From DATHWB01 sp040880725 (GTDB lineage Bacteria; Actinomycetota; Acidimicrobiia; Spongiisociales; ZC4RG35), in assembly GCA_040880725.1 (NCBI GenBank), contig JBBDHV010000037.1, forward strand, positions 32,517 through 96,516: a stretch of 64,000 nucleotides of DNA, in the 5' to 3' direction. Shown here in pieces: positions 42,651 to 50,850 of the stretch (positions within the stretch are counted from its first letter, which is position 1; the number at the start of each line of letters is the position of its first letter). Under the pieces are notes generated by a model. The model worked only from the letters and a program-made list of their open reading frames with translations, did no database searches and was not told where the DNA came from. Made by a program: the position numbers and the translations under genes.

Positions 42651-45380
42651 CTATCCTCGTCCGAGGATCTGCCACTCGGCGGAGGCAACGTCGTATGCGG
42701 CTCCATCCCCACTGGGAATGAAGTTCGGATGCCCACAGGTCTCGACTCCTCCGAACGCGACGGCCACCTCGCCAGTCCAGCTCAGACTGTGATCACAGCG
42801 AGCCCCGAGCGGACTGTCGGCCATGACCGTCCACGTGTCGGTGGCCGGGTCGTACAGGGCTCCTCGATCACTCACGTGTCCGTCGCCGTACGTGGCGTAG
42901 CCACCCCAGATGATCAACTCGTTCCCGGTCCAGTCGGCGCCCAGACGTTCCGCCGGCGTGATCGGAATGGGAGCACTCTCGGACCAGGTGTCAGAGTTCG
43001 GGTCGTAGATCAACAGACGATCGGGATGGCCGGGTCCAGCGTGGCCGGAGTGGACGATGACTCGATCGCCGGTCCACACCATGCGGTGGCCCTGGATGTG
43101 GTTGCCGCGGCCGGTCGCCGGAAGGGCACGCCAGGTGCCGGCGGCCGGGTTCCAGGCGACACCGGGAGACTCACCGGCCCCGGCATAGCCGCCGTAGAAC
43201 ACCGCTTCGGTCCCGGTCCACACGCCCTCCATGCCTTCGACCGGCTCGATGCCGGGATCGGGAAGCCGGGCCCACTCTCCCGTCGCCAGGGTATAGCGCC
43301 ACGCCTGGTCGTTGGGCCCGTTGTGCACGCCACCCACGAACAGAAGCTCTGAACCAGTCCAGGTGACGCCACCGAGGTACAGCCCGCTGGGGAGCGGCTC
43401 CGACTCGGTCCACGAGTCGGTCTCCGGTGTGTACGTGAGCACGATCATCCCGGGCAAGTCCTGGCTGCCGCCCACGACGACGATCAGCCTGTCTCCGGTC
43501 CAGAACGTGTCCATTCCTTCGTGCCATCCCAGCGGGCGTGGTGGGGGAGCCAGGGACCGTGTGGATCCGTCTAATCGAAGGGCAATCGGGAGCGGCTCCG
43601 CGGTGCCGGTCGTCCCGCCGACGATGAGGAGCTCGGTGCCGGTCCATACCGCGGCGTGACCGGCACGCGGCTCGTACGGTCCGGTGCATCCCACGGGGAT
43701 GGCGTCCGGTTCGTGGAGGCGGCTGTAGAGGCAGACGTCGGGGTAGCTGGCTTCATCGGTGGTCTCGACCCGCAGCTGGCAGTTCTGGTTCGCCCAGATA
43801 CGGAATGTCAGCGACAGTCGTTCGATCCCATCGGTCTCGAGGTCGGGGTTGGACCGGTCGACGAACAGCTCGAACGGCTCGCCCATCCCGTATCCGTTCG
43901 TTGTGATCCGGTCTCCCACACCTTGCGCGGCATCGAGCCAGGCGGCCACCGACGGGTAGACGACATCACGTTCAGGTTCCAGGGACGGATCCGACACCGG
44001 GCCGTCACCGATCACCGAGATCATCTGGTCGGCCGCGCCGACGTTGTAGTACCGGATCAGATCCTCGAAGCGCAGGTCGATGCCCTGCTTCGGGACGCCG
44101 GGTGTGCACTCGGGAAGGATGACTGTACGTCTCGTCTCTGCCCCGATTCGGATGATCGATCGGGTGGAAGGGAGGATGCGCCACTGGTGATCGCTCGGTG
44201 CGAGCCGTAGGGCGCCACTGTCGGCGAGTTCCCCGTTCGGCATCGATGGAACGAGCAGCGGGTCCCCGAGGGACAGCGGGGTAAAGGTGATGGGACGGAG
44301 CTCGGCTTCGGTCCGGGCGATCGGCTTCTCGGCGATCTCGACGACCTCCACCCACGCATTGGCCGGGCTCGAGTCGATCACTGTCAACGTTGTCGGATCG
44401 ACGAGGGCAATCCGTCCGGTACGTCCCTCGGAGTCGTCCGAACCCCCGATCACGACACCTTCGTTCAAGGCGATGACCGAACCCGCTCGTTGGCCGAGTT
44501 CCTCCGCCGTGAGCCGGCGACGGGTGTCGTCTGCGGGATCGAGGCGGTCGAGGCCCCCGCCATCGCCGGCGATCCACAGCCAGGTGTCGTCGGCTGCGAA
44601 CCCGGCGATATAGCCAGGGGTTCCTTCGACGAGAATCGGTATCACCGACTGCACGGTTCCGTCGTCGAGGTCGAACCGAGCCACAGCCCCACGCGCGGTG
44701 CTCATCCACACGGAGCCGAACGCCACCTCGAGATCGTTGGGTATGAACTCGTTCCTGTCAGGACCGGAGCCGACGTCGAACGGCAGCTGCGGGGTGGCAG
44801 TGGCAAGCACCTCTCCGGTGGTCAGCGAGAGCTTCGTCAGTGCTCCCGTCCAGAAGTGCGCGACCCAGACCGCATCATCACTCACCGCCAGACGCGACGG
44901 CCCGTCCCCGAGCGGCTGGCTCCACACCGTCTCTCCGGTATCGGGATCGATCGCCGATACGAGGGCCTGGTCCGCCGGGGGTTCGCCGTCGCCTGGCGGG
45001 TCGGTCGTCGTGATCACGATGAGCGGACCGGCGCCTGTGCCCAGCGCGTCGACAGGATGGACGCCGTCGGGGAACACGATCTCGCCGTTCGCCGAGACCA
45101 CGATGCCGGAACCGGTCGGACCGACTTCGGTGGACGGAGTGCTGAGAGTGGTCTCGTCGTCCACGGCGTCGGTCACGGCCGTGTCGTCGGCGACGAGGCC
45201 CACAATCCCGATCACCACTGCGACCACGGTCGCCGCGGTGAGGGCGACCCGCCAACCTGAGTTCCGACCGGGAGCGGGCATGGGTTGTGAGACCTCGGCC
45301 CATTCCGGACCGTCGCCCACCTTGCCGACCACCGGGTTGAGGGCCCGTCGGACGATGTGCCGCAAGCGTTCGTCACTCAT
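42651..45380 (-). CDS. Large membrane-anchored kelch/beta-propeller protein paired with ECF sigma factor
   Basis: A 909-residue protein. The cytoplasmic part is about 1-45 (MSDERLRHIVRRALNPVVGK), with one membrane helix at about 46-66. The exported region has a first beta-propeller-like block (about 100-330) with WVAHFWTGALTKLSL and WIAGDGGGLDRLDP, a middle domain, and a C-terminal kelch-type propeller (about 590-905) with repeated AVWTGTELLIVGG, TFWTGDRLIVVVGG, VTWTGSELLFVGG and GVWTGTEAVFYGG. The start overlaps the sigma gene stop by 8 bases. It is probably a sensor that holds the sigma factor, but far larger than usual anti-sigma factors. The ligand is unknown. Confidence 0.75.
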   Translation of the reverse strand: MSDERLRHIVRRALNPVVGKVGDGPEWAEVSQPMPAPGRNSGWRVALTAATVVAVVIGIVGLVADDTAVTDAVDDETTLSTPSTEVGPTGSGIVVSANGEIVFPDGVHPVDALGTGAGPLIVITTTDPPGDGEPPADQALVSAIDPDTGETVWSQPLGDGPSRLAVSDDAVWVAHFWTGALTKLSLTTGEVLATATPQLPFDVGSGPDRNEFIPNDLEVAFGSVWMSTARGAVARFDLDDGTVQSVIPILVEGTPGYIAGFAADDTWLWIAGDGGGLDRLDPADDTRRRLTAEELGQRAGSVIALNEGVVIGGSDDSEGRTGRIALVDPTTLTVIDSSPANAWVEVVEIAEKPIARTEAELRPITFTPLSLGDPLLVPSMPNGELADSGALRLAPSDHQWRILPSTRSIIRIGAETRRTVILPECTPGVPKQGIDLRFEDLIRYYNVGAADQMISVIGDGPVSDPSLEPERDVVYPSVAAWLDAAQGVGDRITTNGYGMGEPFELFVDRSNPDLETDGIERLSLTFRIWANQNCQLRVETTDEASYPDVCLYSRLHEPDAIPVGCTGPYEPRAGHAAVWTGTELLIVGGTTGTAEPLPIALRLDGSTRSLAPPPRPLGWHEGMDTFWTGDRLIVVVGGSQDLPGMIVLTYTPETDSWTESEPLPSGLYLGGVTWTGSELLFVGGVHNGPNDQAWRYTLATGEWARLPDPGIEPVEGMEGVWTGTEAVFYGGYAGAGESPGVAWNPAAGTWRALPATGRGNHIQGHRMVWTGDRVIVHSGHAGPGHPDRLLIYDPNSDTWSESAPIPITPAERLGADWTGNELIIWGGYATYGDGHVSDRGALYDPATDTWTVMADSPLGARCDHSLSWTGEVAVAFGGVETCGHPNFIPSGDGAAYDVASAEWQILGRG

Positions 45381-45831
45381 CCAGCCACCCCCGCAGCTTG
45401 CGCCGGGCCAACAGGAGATACCGCCGCAGAGTTCCCGGGCGAACACCGAGCAGCTCGGCGGCGTCCGACGGTGCCATGTCCTCGAAGTAGACGAGGAAGA
45501 TCGCCGCCCGCTGGCGGACCGGCAGCCGCATCACCGCCTCGGTCAGTTCCGGGGAGTCGATGCTCACGACCGGCACTGCTTCTCGCATGCCCACATGCCT
45601 GGCGACCGCGGCCCGTTCCCGGGTGAGGCGACGCCCTCGGTCTCGAGCGGCGTTGAGCACCGCCTGCATCAAATAGGCACGCGGGTTGTCCAGCGACGCC
45701 AGCGACCCACGCCGCAGTGTCCGCACGACAGCTTCGGATACGACATCGTCGGCATCGTCAGCGCCCACCAGGGATGCAGCAAAACGCATGAGGGATCCTC
45801 TGACCTCCTCGTAGATCTCCCGATCAATCAT
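45373..45831 (-). CDS. ECF sigma factor
   Basis: A short sigma factor of 152 residues. Region 2 is EEVRGSLMRFAASLVGADDADDVVSEAVVRTLRRG, then NPRAYLMQAVLNAARDRGRR. Region 4 is LPVRQRAAIFLVYFEDMAPSDAAELLGVRPGTLRRYLLLARRKL. The ATG at 45831 is well placed behind an ECF-like promoter motif (45848-45874). It is coupled to the kelch-type membrane protein gene by an 8-base overlap. Confidence 0.82.
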   Translation of the reverse strand: MIDREIYEEVRGSLMRFAASLVGADDADDVVSEAVVRTLRRGSLASLDNPRAYLMQAVLNAARDRGRRLTRERAAVARHVGMREAVPVVSIDSPELTEAVMRLPVRQRAAIFLVYFEDMAPSDAAELLGVRPGTLRRYLLLARRKLRGWLDE

Positions 45832-45847
45832 CGGCCATCACCCGTGA

Positions 45848-45874
45848 GACGCTCAACACCCCTCCCAGCGTTGC
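45848..45874 (-). promoter_or_regulatory. ECF-type promoter-like motif
   Basis: Read on the minus strand, GCAAC (45874-45870) and CGTC (45851-45848) are 18 bases apart, and the ATG of the sigma gene lies 16 bases further on. The same spacing is seen at 27012-27038 in front of another sigma gene. This would fit autoregulation. Confidence 0.35.
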
Positions 45875-45999
45875 ACGCCGGATCGGATTTCTCTCCTGAG
45901 GCCGTAACGGGTCGGCTGGTGGGTGCCCACATCGAGTCCATTTCCCCGATCAGGTCGGACCGACCGGGACATCGAGGATGTCAACGTCGTGGACACGCC

Positions 46000-46138
46000 A
46001 TCCGAGATTACGATCACATTGCCAGAGCTTCGGTGGGGCGTATGTGCTCATCAGCCAGACGGTGTCGCCGATGTCATCGCCTACCTGGCGTCGGAGCACG
46101 CCAAGCTCATCACCGCCAACATCATCCATCTCCGGTGA
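46000..46138 (+). pseudogene. C-terminal remnant of a short-chain dehydrogenase
   Basis: The frame ending at 46138 reads GVADVIAYLASEHAKLITA then NIIHLR and stops. This is a close fit to the C-terminal end of short-chain dehydrogenases (VADVIAFLASE...TGxVIHL). No Rossmann fold or YxxxK motif is found upstream in any frame, so only the tail survives. The region 45875-46309 holds no other gene that I can see. Confidence 0.45.
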
Positions 46139-46309
46139 CCCCTCGAGGCGTCCGCTGCGGACCTGGTGGGAGTCGTGGTAGGCGACGATCTCGTTGCCCC
46201 AGTATCGATCGGGCGAGACTCCAATACGTCCCCTATCACGTGCATATCTCCTGATCTCTGTGTGGGGCGCACACAGAAGTGATGCGACAAGAGGGTTGGA
46301 GGCGTGTCC

Positions 46310-46903
46310 CTATGTTCCTGCCGGTCGCAGTCCTCGTCTCAGCAGCGCGCGATAGATCGACTCGGCGTTCTGCTGAGGAACGATCTCTGTCGTGTCGATG
46401 TGTGCTACTTCTTCGGCTGGTGGCTGGTAGAGCTTGGTTTGGTGCCTGTGTCGTCGGTATCCCTCAGGGTCCGAACCCTTGAGCCGGGCGATCCGGTCTG
46501 GGTTGTCTATACGGCGAGCCTGTTCGTCGATGTCGCAGTCGAGCATGACTGATAAGAACAACGATCCGCGACGGTGGGCAAGTGAACGGATGCGGTCGTA
46601 GTGGCTTGCGTCTGCCTCATCGTCTTTCAGCACGTTGGTGAAGACGTAGCTGTTCGACTTCGGTGCCAGATCTTCGATCGTCCCGAGAACCGCCTCACGG
46701 ATCGGTTCGACACGGTCCCAGATCTCCATAGGGATCTCAAACTTGCCATCCCACTTGAACAGCGTCAGGAGAGGGATGTTGATGAGCTGGTTGTCGACCA
46801 GCACGCCGTCGAGAAGTTCCGCGAGGTGCGACCCGACGGTTCGCTTGCCGACACCCGGATACCCAAGCAAGAAGACAACACAGGTCTCGTATCCATTGCC
46901 CAC
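46310..46903 (-). CDS. P-loop kinase-like ATPase
   Basis: A 197-residue protein with the nucleotide-binding loop GYPGVGKRT (Gly14-Lys20) right after a beta-strand (TCVVFLLG), then a typical lid region with Arg-rich RIRSLAHRRG and RRIDNPDRIARLKG. The arrangement matches small kinases of the shikimate-kinase/chloramphenicol-phosphotransferase kind, which phosphorylate small molecules. The substrate is unknown. It stands alone with long flanks. Confidence 0.65.
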   Translation of the reverse strand: MGNGYETCVVFLLGYPGVGKRTVGSHLAELLDGVLVDNQLINIPLLTLFKWDGKFEIPMEIWDRVEPIREAVLGTIEDLAPKSNSYVFTNVLKDDEADASHYDRIRSLAHRRGSLFLSVMLDCDIDEQARRIDNPDRIARLKGSDPEGYRRHRHQTKLYQPPAEEVAHIDTTEIVPQQNAESIYRALLRRGLRPAGT

Positions 46904-47465
46904 AGGGTCTCGAGTATGTCAATCACCGTGGGATCGTGCCGCGCATTATCTGGGCACGCCTAGGTGCCGTTCGGCGTGGTCTGGCGAAAAGTGTGCTATC
47001 GCTCGATAGCCGCCGATCTCGCTTGGCTGACAACTATGTGATTGGTTTCCGTTATGCCATCGTCCGTGTGAGGTTGATTCTTAGGATCTGGAAATGAGAC
47101 GGGAAAGGCTCAGGAATCTCAACACCGGACCAGGAATCCGCCTCGGCCATCAAACCTCGCCTGACAGCGACAACAGCCACACCGTACGTAACGCACGAGA
47201 CGTCCCCTGTGCGTCCGCCATGGTTCGGATGTCACGGCGAGGCTGACGAGTTGCCAGCAGCCGATCGGGCCCGCACCGCTGTGACGCCAGCCGCGTGAAG
47301 GCGCCGGAGGGACGTTGTTTGCGATCGGCAGGGCAGTCTTCCGGACGACGATCGCGAGCCTTGGCGGTTTGGTCAACACGAATGGGACGGAGGAGTACTG
47401 GGAATTGAACCCGGCCCAACGCGTCGCTGTGTCATGCTGCGGACACACTACGGAGGCATAGGCTC
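46904..47465. other. Intergenic stretch of 562 bases without a recognised gene
   Basis: Frames on both strands here have no recognisable protein pattern. No strong hairpin, tRNA-like fold or long repeat was noticed. It contains the promoters of the divergent kinase and methyltransferase genes. Confidence 0.5.
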
Positions 47466-48263
47466 GTGACTGGATATCGAGGCACTTCCGACTACACGCC
47501 CGTTGCGCCGTGGTATGACTCGACTCGCAACATGCCCGAGCATCTCTTGGCGGAGTGCTTCGACCGTATCCGGGCCGCCACGGGCCTTCATCCACCGGCT
47601 GGCGTGCTCGATGCGGGGTGCGGGACCGCGCAGCTTTCCGTCCCTCTCATGGCTGCAGGCTTCGACGTGGTCGGTCTCGACGTGTCCGCCGCCATGCTCG
47701 AAGTCGCCCGCACGAAACTCCAACCCGAATGGAGCGCCCGCTTCGAGGTGGGAGATGTCCGCTCGATGGACTTCCCGGATGGGCATTTCGACGCCACGGT
47801 TGTCTCCAAACTCTTCCAGCACGTGGGGAACTGGACCGCGGCGGCCGACGAGATCTGCCGTGTGACTCGGCACGGCGGACTCTTCGTGCACGTCAACGAG
47901 AAGGGCGCGTTCAAGAACGCCGTTCGTCAGCGTTTCGCCGCCGAGTGCGATTCCCGCGGCCATATCGACCGGTATCGGGGTTTGCGTGACCGCTCGTTGC
48001 TGGCCGAGTATCTCGTTGAACTCGGTGCCCGTCCGGTGCCGGTCGATGTCACCGGTCTCACGTGGACGAAGACGATCACGTACGAGGAGGCGCTGGAGCA
48101 TCTGGCGTTGCGCCTCCATTCAGAGTTCTGGTTGCTGCCGGACGATGAATACGAAGACATCCTTGAGGGAGTGCGCGACTGGGTGCTGGCATCGCCGGCG
48201 GGGCCGTCAACGACGGAGTTGATGCAGCCCTATCTCACAGCCGAAGTGTTCGAGATCCCGTAG
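47466..48263 (+). CDS. SAM-dependent methyltransferase
   Basis: A 265-residue class I methyltransferase. Motif I is GVLDAGCGTAQLSV (about residues 46-59), the acidic residue binding the ribose is in DVVGLDVSAAML, and post-motif VGDVRSMDFPDGHFD and LFQHVGNW follow. Both the SAM site and the fold length fit. The C-terminal 100 residues contain the substrate region, with no match recognised. A GTG start at 47466 follows after TACGGAGGCATAG, which includes GGAGG. Confidence 0.82.
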   Translation: MTGYRGTSDYTPVAPWYDSTRNMPEHLLAECFDRIRAATGLHPPAGVLDAGCGTAQLSVPLMAAGFDVVGLDVSAAMLEVARTKLQPEWSARFEVGDVRSMDFPDGHFDATVVSKLFQHVGNWTAAADEICRVTRHGGLFVHVNEKGAFKNAVRQRFAAECDSRGHIDRYRGLRDRSLLAEYLVELGARPVPVDVTGLTWTKTITYEEALEHLALRLHSEFWLLPDDEYEDILEGVRDWVLASPAGPSTTELMQPYLTAEVFEIP

Positions 48264-48420
48264 CGAATGCGGCGGAATGCGTCGTCGACAACTGCGGCGT
48301 GGAACGCTCGATGACACATCAGCGCGTCCGCTCAAGGTTGACGTCTCTGTTCGAACGGGAGCCAGAACGTCCTCGATGTCTATGACGGCCCCGTCGCGTC
48401 AGGGCTAGCGGTTATGAGCC

Positions 48421-48936
48421 TCAGCCGAGATCTGATCGTCTGAACAGAGGCTTCAATGTGACGCCAATCTCCGCGAGAGCTTCTGCGCCGCCCTCTTCCC
48501 GATCGATGACGCATGCGGCAGTGGTTACGACCGCGCCTCGCTCTCTGAGCTGCTGAGTCGACGACACCACCTGACCACCGGTGGTCACCACGTCCTCGAC
48601 AACGAGGAGCCGTTTCCCTTTGATGCTCGATCCCTCCGCAAGCTTCGCCGTCCCGTATTCCTTCCGCTTCTTTCGCACGAAGACCACATGCAGGCCCGAT
48701 GCCAGCGCCAGCGCCGTTGCCACTGGAACACCACCTAGTTCGAGTCCGGCAAGAAGCTCGGTGTCGTCTGGAATCAGGTCGACCATCGCCTCAGCCACCG
48801 CCCCAAGCAGCTCAGGATCGGACTCGAACTGGTACTTGTCGAAGTAGACCGAGGCGGTCTGACCGGACCGGAGTCGGAAGCTGCCAGAGAGTCGCGCGAC
48901 TTCTGCAAGACGCGAAGCAAGGTCGTTCAGTTCCAT
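48421..48936 (-). CDS. pyrE: Orotate phosphoribosyltransferase
   Basis: A 171-residue OPRT starting MELNDLASRLAEVARLSGSFRLRSG. The PRPP-binding motif is LLVVEDVVTTGGQVV, and FDKYQFESDPELL plus FVRKKRKEYGTAK match the flexible loop of OPRT. It joins orotate to PRPP in pyrimidine synthesis. ATG 48936 is the best start; an in-frame GTG/ATG cluster lies just upstream. No other pyrimidine genes adjoin it, and another phosphoribosyltransferase for a related base cannot be ruled out. Confidence 0.82.
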   Translation of the reverse strand: MELNDLASRLAEVARLSGSFRLRSGQTASVYFDKYQFESDPELLGAVAEAMVDLIPDDTELLAGLELGGVPVATALALASGLHVVFVRKKRKEYGTAKLAEGSSIKGKRLLVVEDVVTTGGQVVSSTQQLRERGAVVTTAACVIDREEGGAEALAEIGVTLKPLFRRSDLG

Positions 48937-49075
48937 CAGCACATTGTGGCCCACTCCGCTGCCAGCCATGCGGTACGAGCGTTCGTCATAACGTTGGCGC
49001 TGAGCGGATAGAGCCACATTACGACAGGGTTCGTCCGTGCAAGCAGATCCGGTAGCATTCGACGCTGCGCGACCG

Positions 49076-49732
49076 ATGAGCCGACAGGCGGAAGCCGTGG
49101 CTTTACTACTTCTAGATCTCGATGAGACGCTGCTCGATCGCACGTCGACGTTCCGCCGATGGGCGATTGACTTCTGCCGCAGCTGTGGAGAAGACAAGGC
49201 AGCGATGCTATGGCTGATCGAACAGGATCAAGGTGGTTATCGACCGAAGGAAGAGTTCGTCCGCGCGGTCAACGAGCGACTTGCCCCGAGGGAGCCGCTC
49301 ACGGTTGACGGATTCCGCCGGTCCTTCGCTGAGCTGTTCCGCTGTGACCCGTCGGTGCTCGCGGCCCTCAGCCGGGTCCGAGCGGGCGGGTGGGATATTG
49401 GCGTCGTGACGAACGGCAGCCCTGCGCAACTGGAGAAGGTGGCCGTCAGCGGCCTTTCGGACGCGGTCGACGTTGTGTGCGTCTCTGAGATCGAGGGGTG
49501 TCGGAAGCCGGATCCACGCCTTCTGCGGATCGCCGCATCTCGGATTGGTGCGACCCTCGAAGGGGCCTGGCTTGTCGGAGACAACCCAGTTTCAGACATC
49601 GGGGCCGCTGCAGCCGCAGGGATACCCAGCGTTTGGCTTCGTCTTGGCCGCCGCTGGGAAATCGAGAAGTTCAGACCGACTGCTCAGGCTGACGACGTTG
49701 TGACAGCCATCGGCATCGCTACGTCTCTCTGA
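49076..49732 (+). CDS. HAD-family hydrolase
   Basis: A 218-residue HAD phosphatase. Motif I is LLLLDLDETLLD (Asp14, Asp16), motif II is GVVTNGSPAQLE, the motif III lysine is in EGCRKPDPRLL and motif IV is WLVGDNPVSDIGAAAAAG. All catalytic residues are present. ATG 49076 puts motif I at the usual place; GTG 49037 is the alternative. It is divergent from pyrE. The substrate is unknown. Confidence 0.85.
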   Translation: MSRQAEAVALLLLDLDETLLDRTSTFRRWAIDFCRSCGEDKAAMLWLIEQDQGGYRPKEEFVRAVNERLAPREPLTVDGFRRSFAELFRCDPSVLAALSRVRAGGWDIGVVTNGSPAQLEKVAVSGLSDAVDVVCVSEIEGCRKPDPRLLRIAASRIGATLEGAWLVGDNPVSDIGAAAAAGIPSVWLRLGRRWEIEKFRPTAQADDVVTAIGIATSL

Positions 49733-49894
49733 CAACACGGTCAAGCCAAGGCGCGCCGATCAACCGATACTGCTCGCAAGCGAGCGCGACGAACGGCCAG
49801 TAGGTGCTTCCAAAGGCTCCTTCGATGCCATCGGTAGGGGACCTACTTAGAACGCTCGATTTCGGCACATCGGGGAGCGGCCCCAAATCCAGAG

Positions 49895-50371
49895 CTAGGA
49901 CCCGGTGGACATCGGGCGGAGGAAGAGACAGTGGGTGGTGTCGGCTTCTTCAACAGGTTCGAAGCCCAGCGCCTCATAGAGGCGAGCAGCTTCGGCCTCG
50001 AATGTGCGAACCCGAACACGGTCGAATCGTGCTCGAGCAAGACCGAGGCACGACTCCACCAGTTGTTGTCCGACTCCGTGGCGCCGGGCGTCGGGGACGA
50101 CATAGAGATGACGTAGTCGCCCGACCCCCTCATCTTCGACATACGGGTCACGGTTGAGGCCGCACATTCCAACGATCACCCCACCCCTGTGGGCGACGAA
50201 GAAACCCTCGCCTTGGCCGTCAAATCGGTTCGTCCCGGTCCACCACTCGATCGCTGTCCGCTCAACGAAGGCGTACCCCTCAGCTGCGCCCTCCTGCCGA
50301 ACGAGCGCCAGATCCGGCGTTCTCCCACCGCTGACCTGCTCGATGGTCATGTCCTCCATGCGTGCCCCCAT
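49895..50371 (-). CDS. GNAT-family N-acetyltransferase
   Basis: A 158-residue GNAT protein. The acetyl-CoA site is GVGRLRHLYVVPDARRHGVGQQLVE, with the central strand GFFVAHRGGVIVGMCGLN and the C-terminal AARLYEALGFEPVEE. The pyrophosphate loop (RRHGVGQ) is intact. The acceptor is unknown. It is followed downstream by nothing on the same strand for 150 bases. Confidence 0.82.
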   Translation of the reverse strand: MGARMEDMTIEQVSGGRTPDLALVRQEGAAEGYAFVERTAIEWWTGTNRFDGQGEGFFVAHRGGVIVGMCGLNRDPYVEDEGVGRLRHLYVVPDARRHGVGQQLVESCLGLARARFDRVRVRTFEAEAARLYEALGFEPVEEADTTHCLFLRPMSTGS

Positions 50372-50437
50372 TTAGCAATCAGTCCAACCATATGGCGCCG
50401 AGGACTGGACCGTCGATCTCCTCCCAACGCGACATGT

Positions 50438-50846
50438 CATTCCTTCCTTTGTCTGGCTTGCCACCATTTCTCACACGCAAGATTCGTCTCGTCGAGATAG
50501 CCCAGCCGCTCGGCGGCGAAAGCATTCACGCGGTCGACGAGCTTGGACGCCCACGTGAGCGCAGTCTCGACCGAACGGGCATCTGGACCGAACGGGTAGA
50601 CATGGAGAAAGGTCTCTCGCCTTCACGGAGTACGGCACCGTGACTCATGGCCGACCCGAGAATCTCCTCACTGAAAGCGGCGAACCAGACTGGGTCTGGT
50701 TCGCCGCTCAGCCGCAACAGGATCTCGGGGACACTTCTCGTCGCCTCCCCTGACCTCCGCAGGTACCAGCCGGCCACCTCCGGAGGGCCACTGATCTCAA
50801 GCGGTAACACGGTTGGGTTGGTGAATCTGACATAGCTCAGCTCCAT
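50438..50846 (-). pseudogene. Third gene of the restriction operon, frameshifted near 50618
   Basis: ATG 50846 lies 4 bases after the helicase stop. The first frame reads MELSYVRFTNPTVLPLEIS, GEPDPVWFAAFSEE and GAVLREGE, then diverges into low-complexity Arg/Ser. Another frame takes up at the same point with FLHVYPFGPDARSVETALTW, KLVDRVNAFAAERLGYLDE and CEKWWQARQRKE, then stops at 50438. The join falls in a GA run on the coding strand; dropping one GA gives REGETFLHVYPFG and one protein of about 135 residues. I do not recognise the family. Its place in a restriction operon suggests an accessory or immunity role. Confidence 0.6.
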
Positions 50847-50850
50847 TGCC

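Noticed and set aside
47119..47595. Minus-strand frame of 158 codons before the methyltransferase gene
   Set aside because: Composition is Arg/Ser/Pro-rich with no motif, and it overlaps the methyltransferase start.
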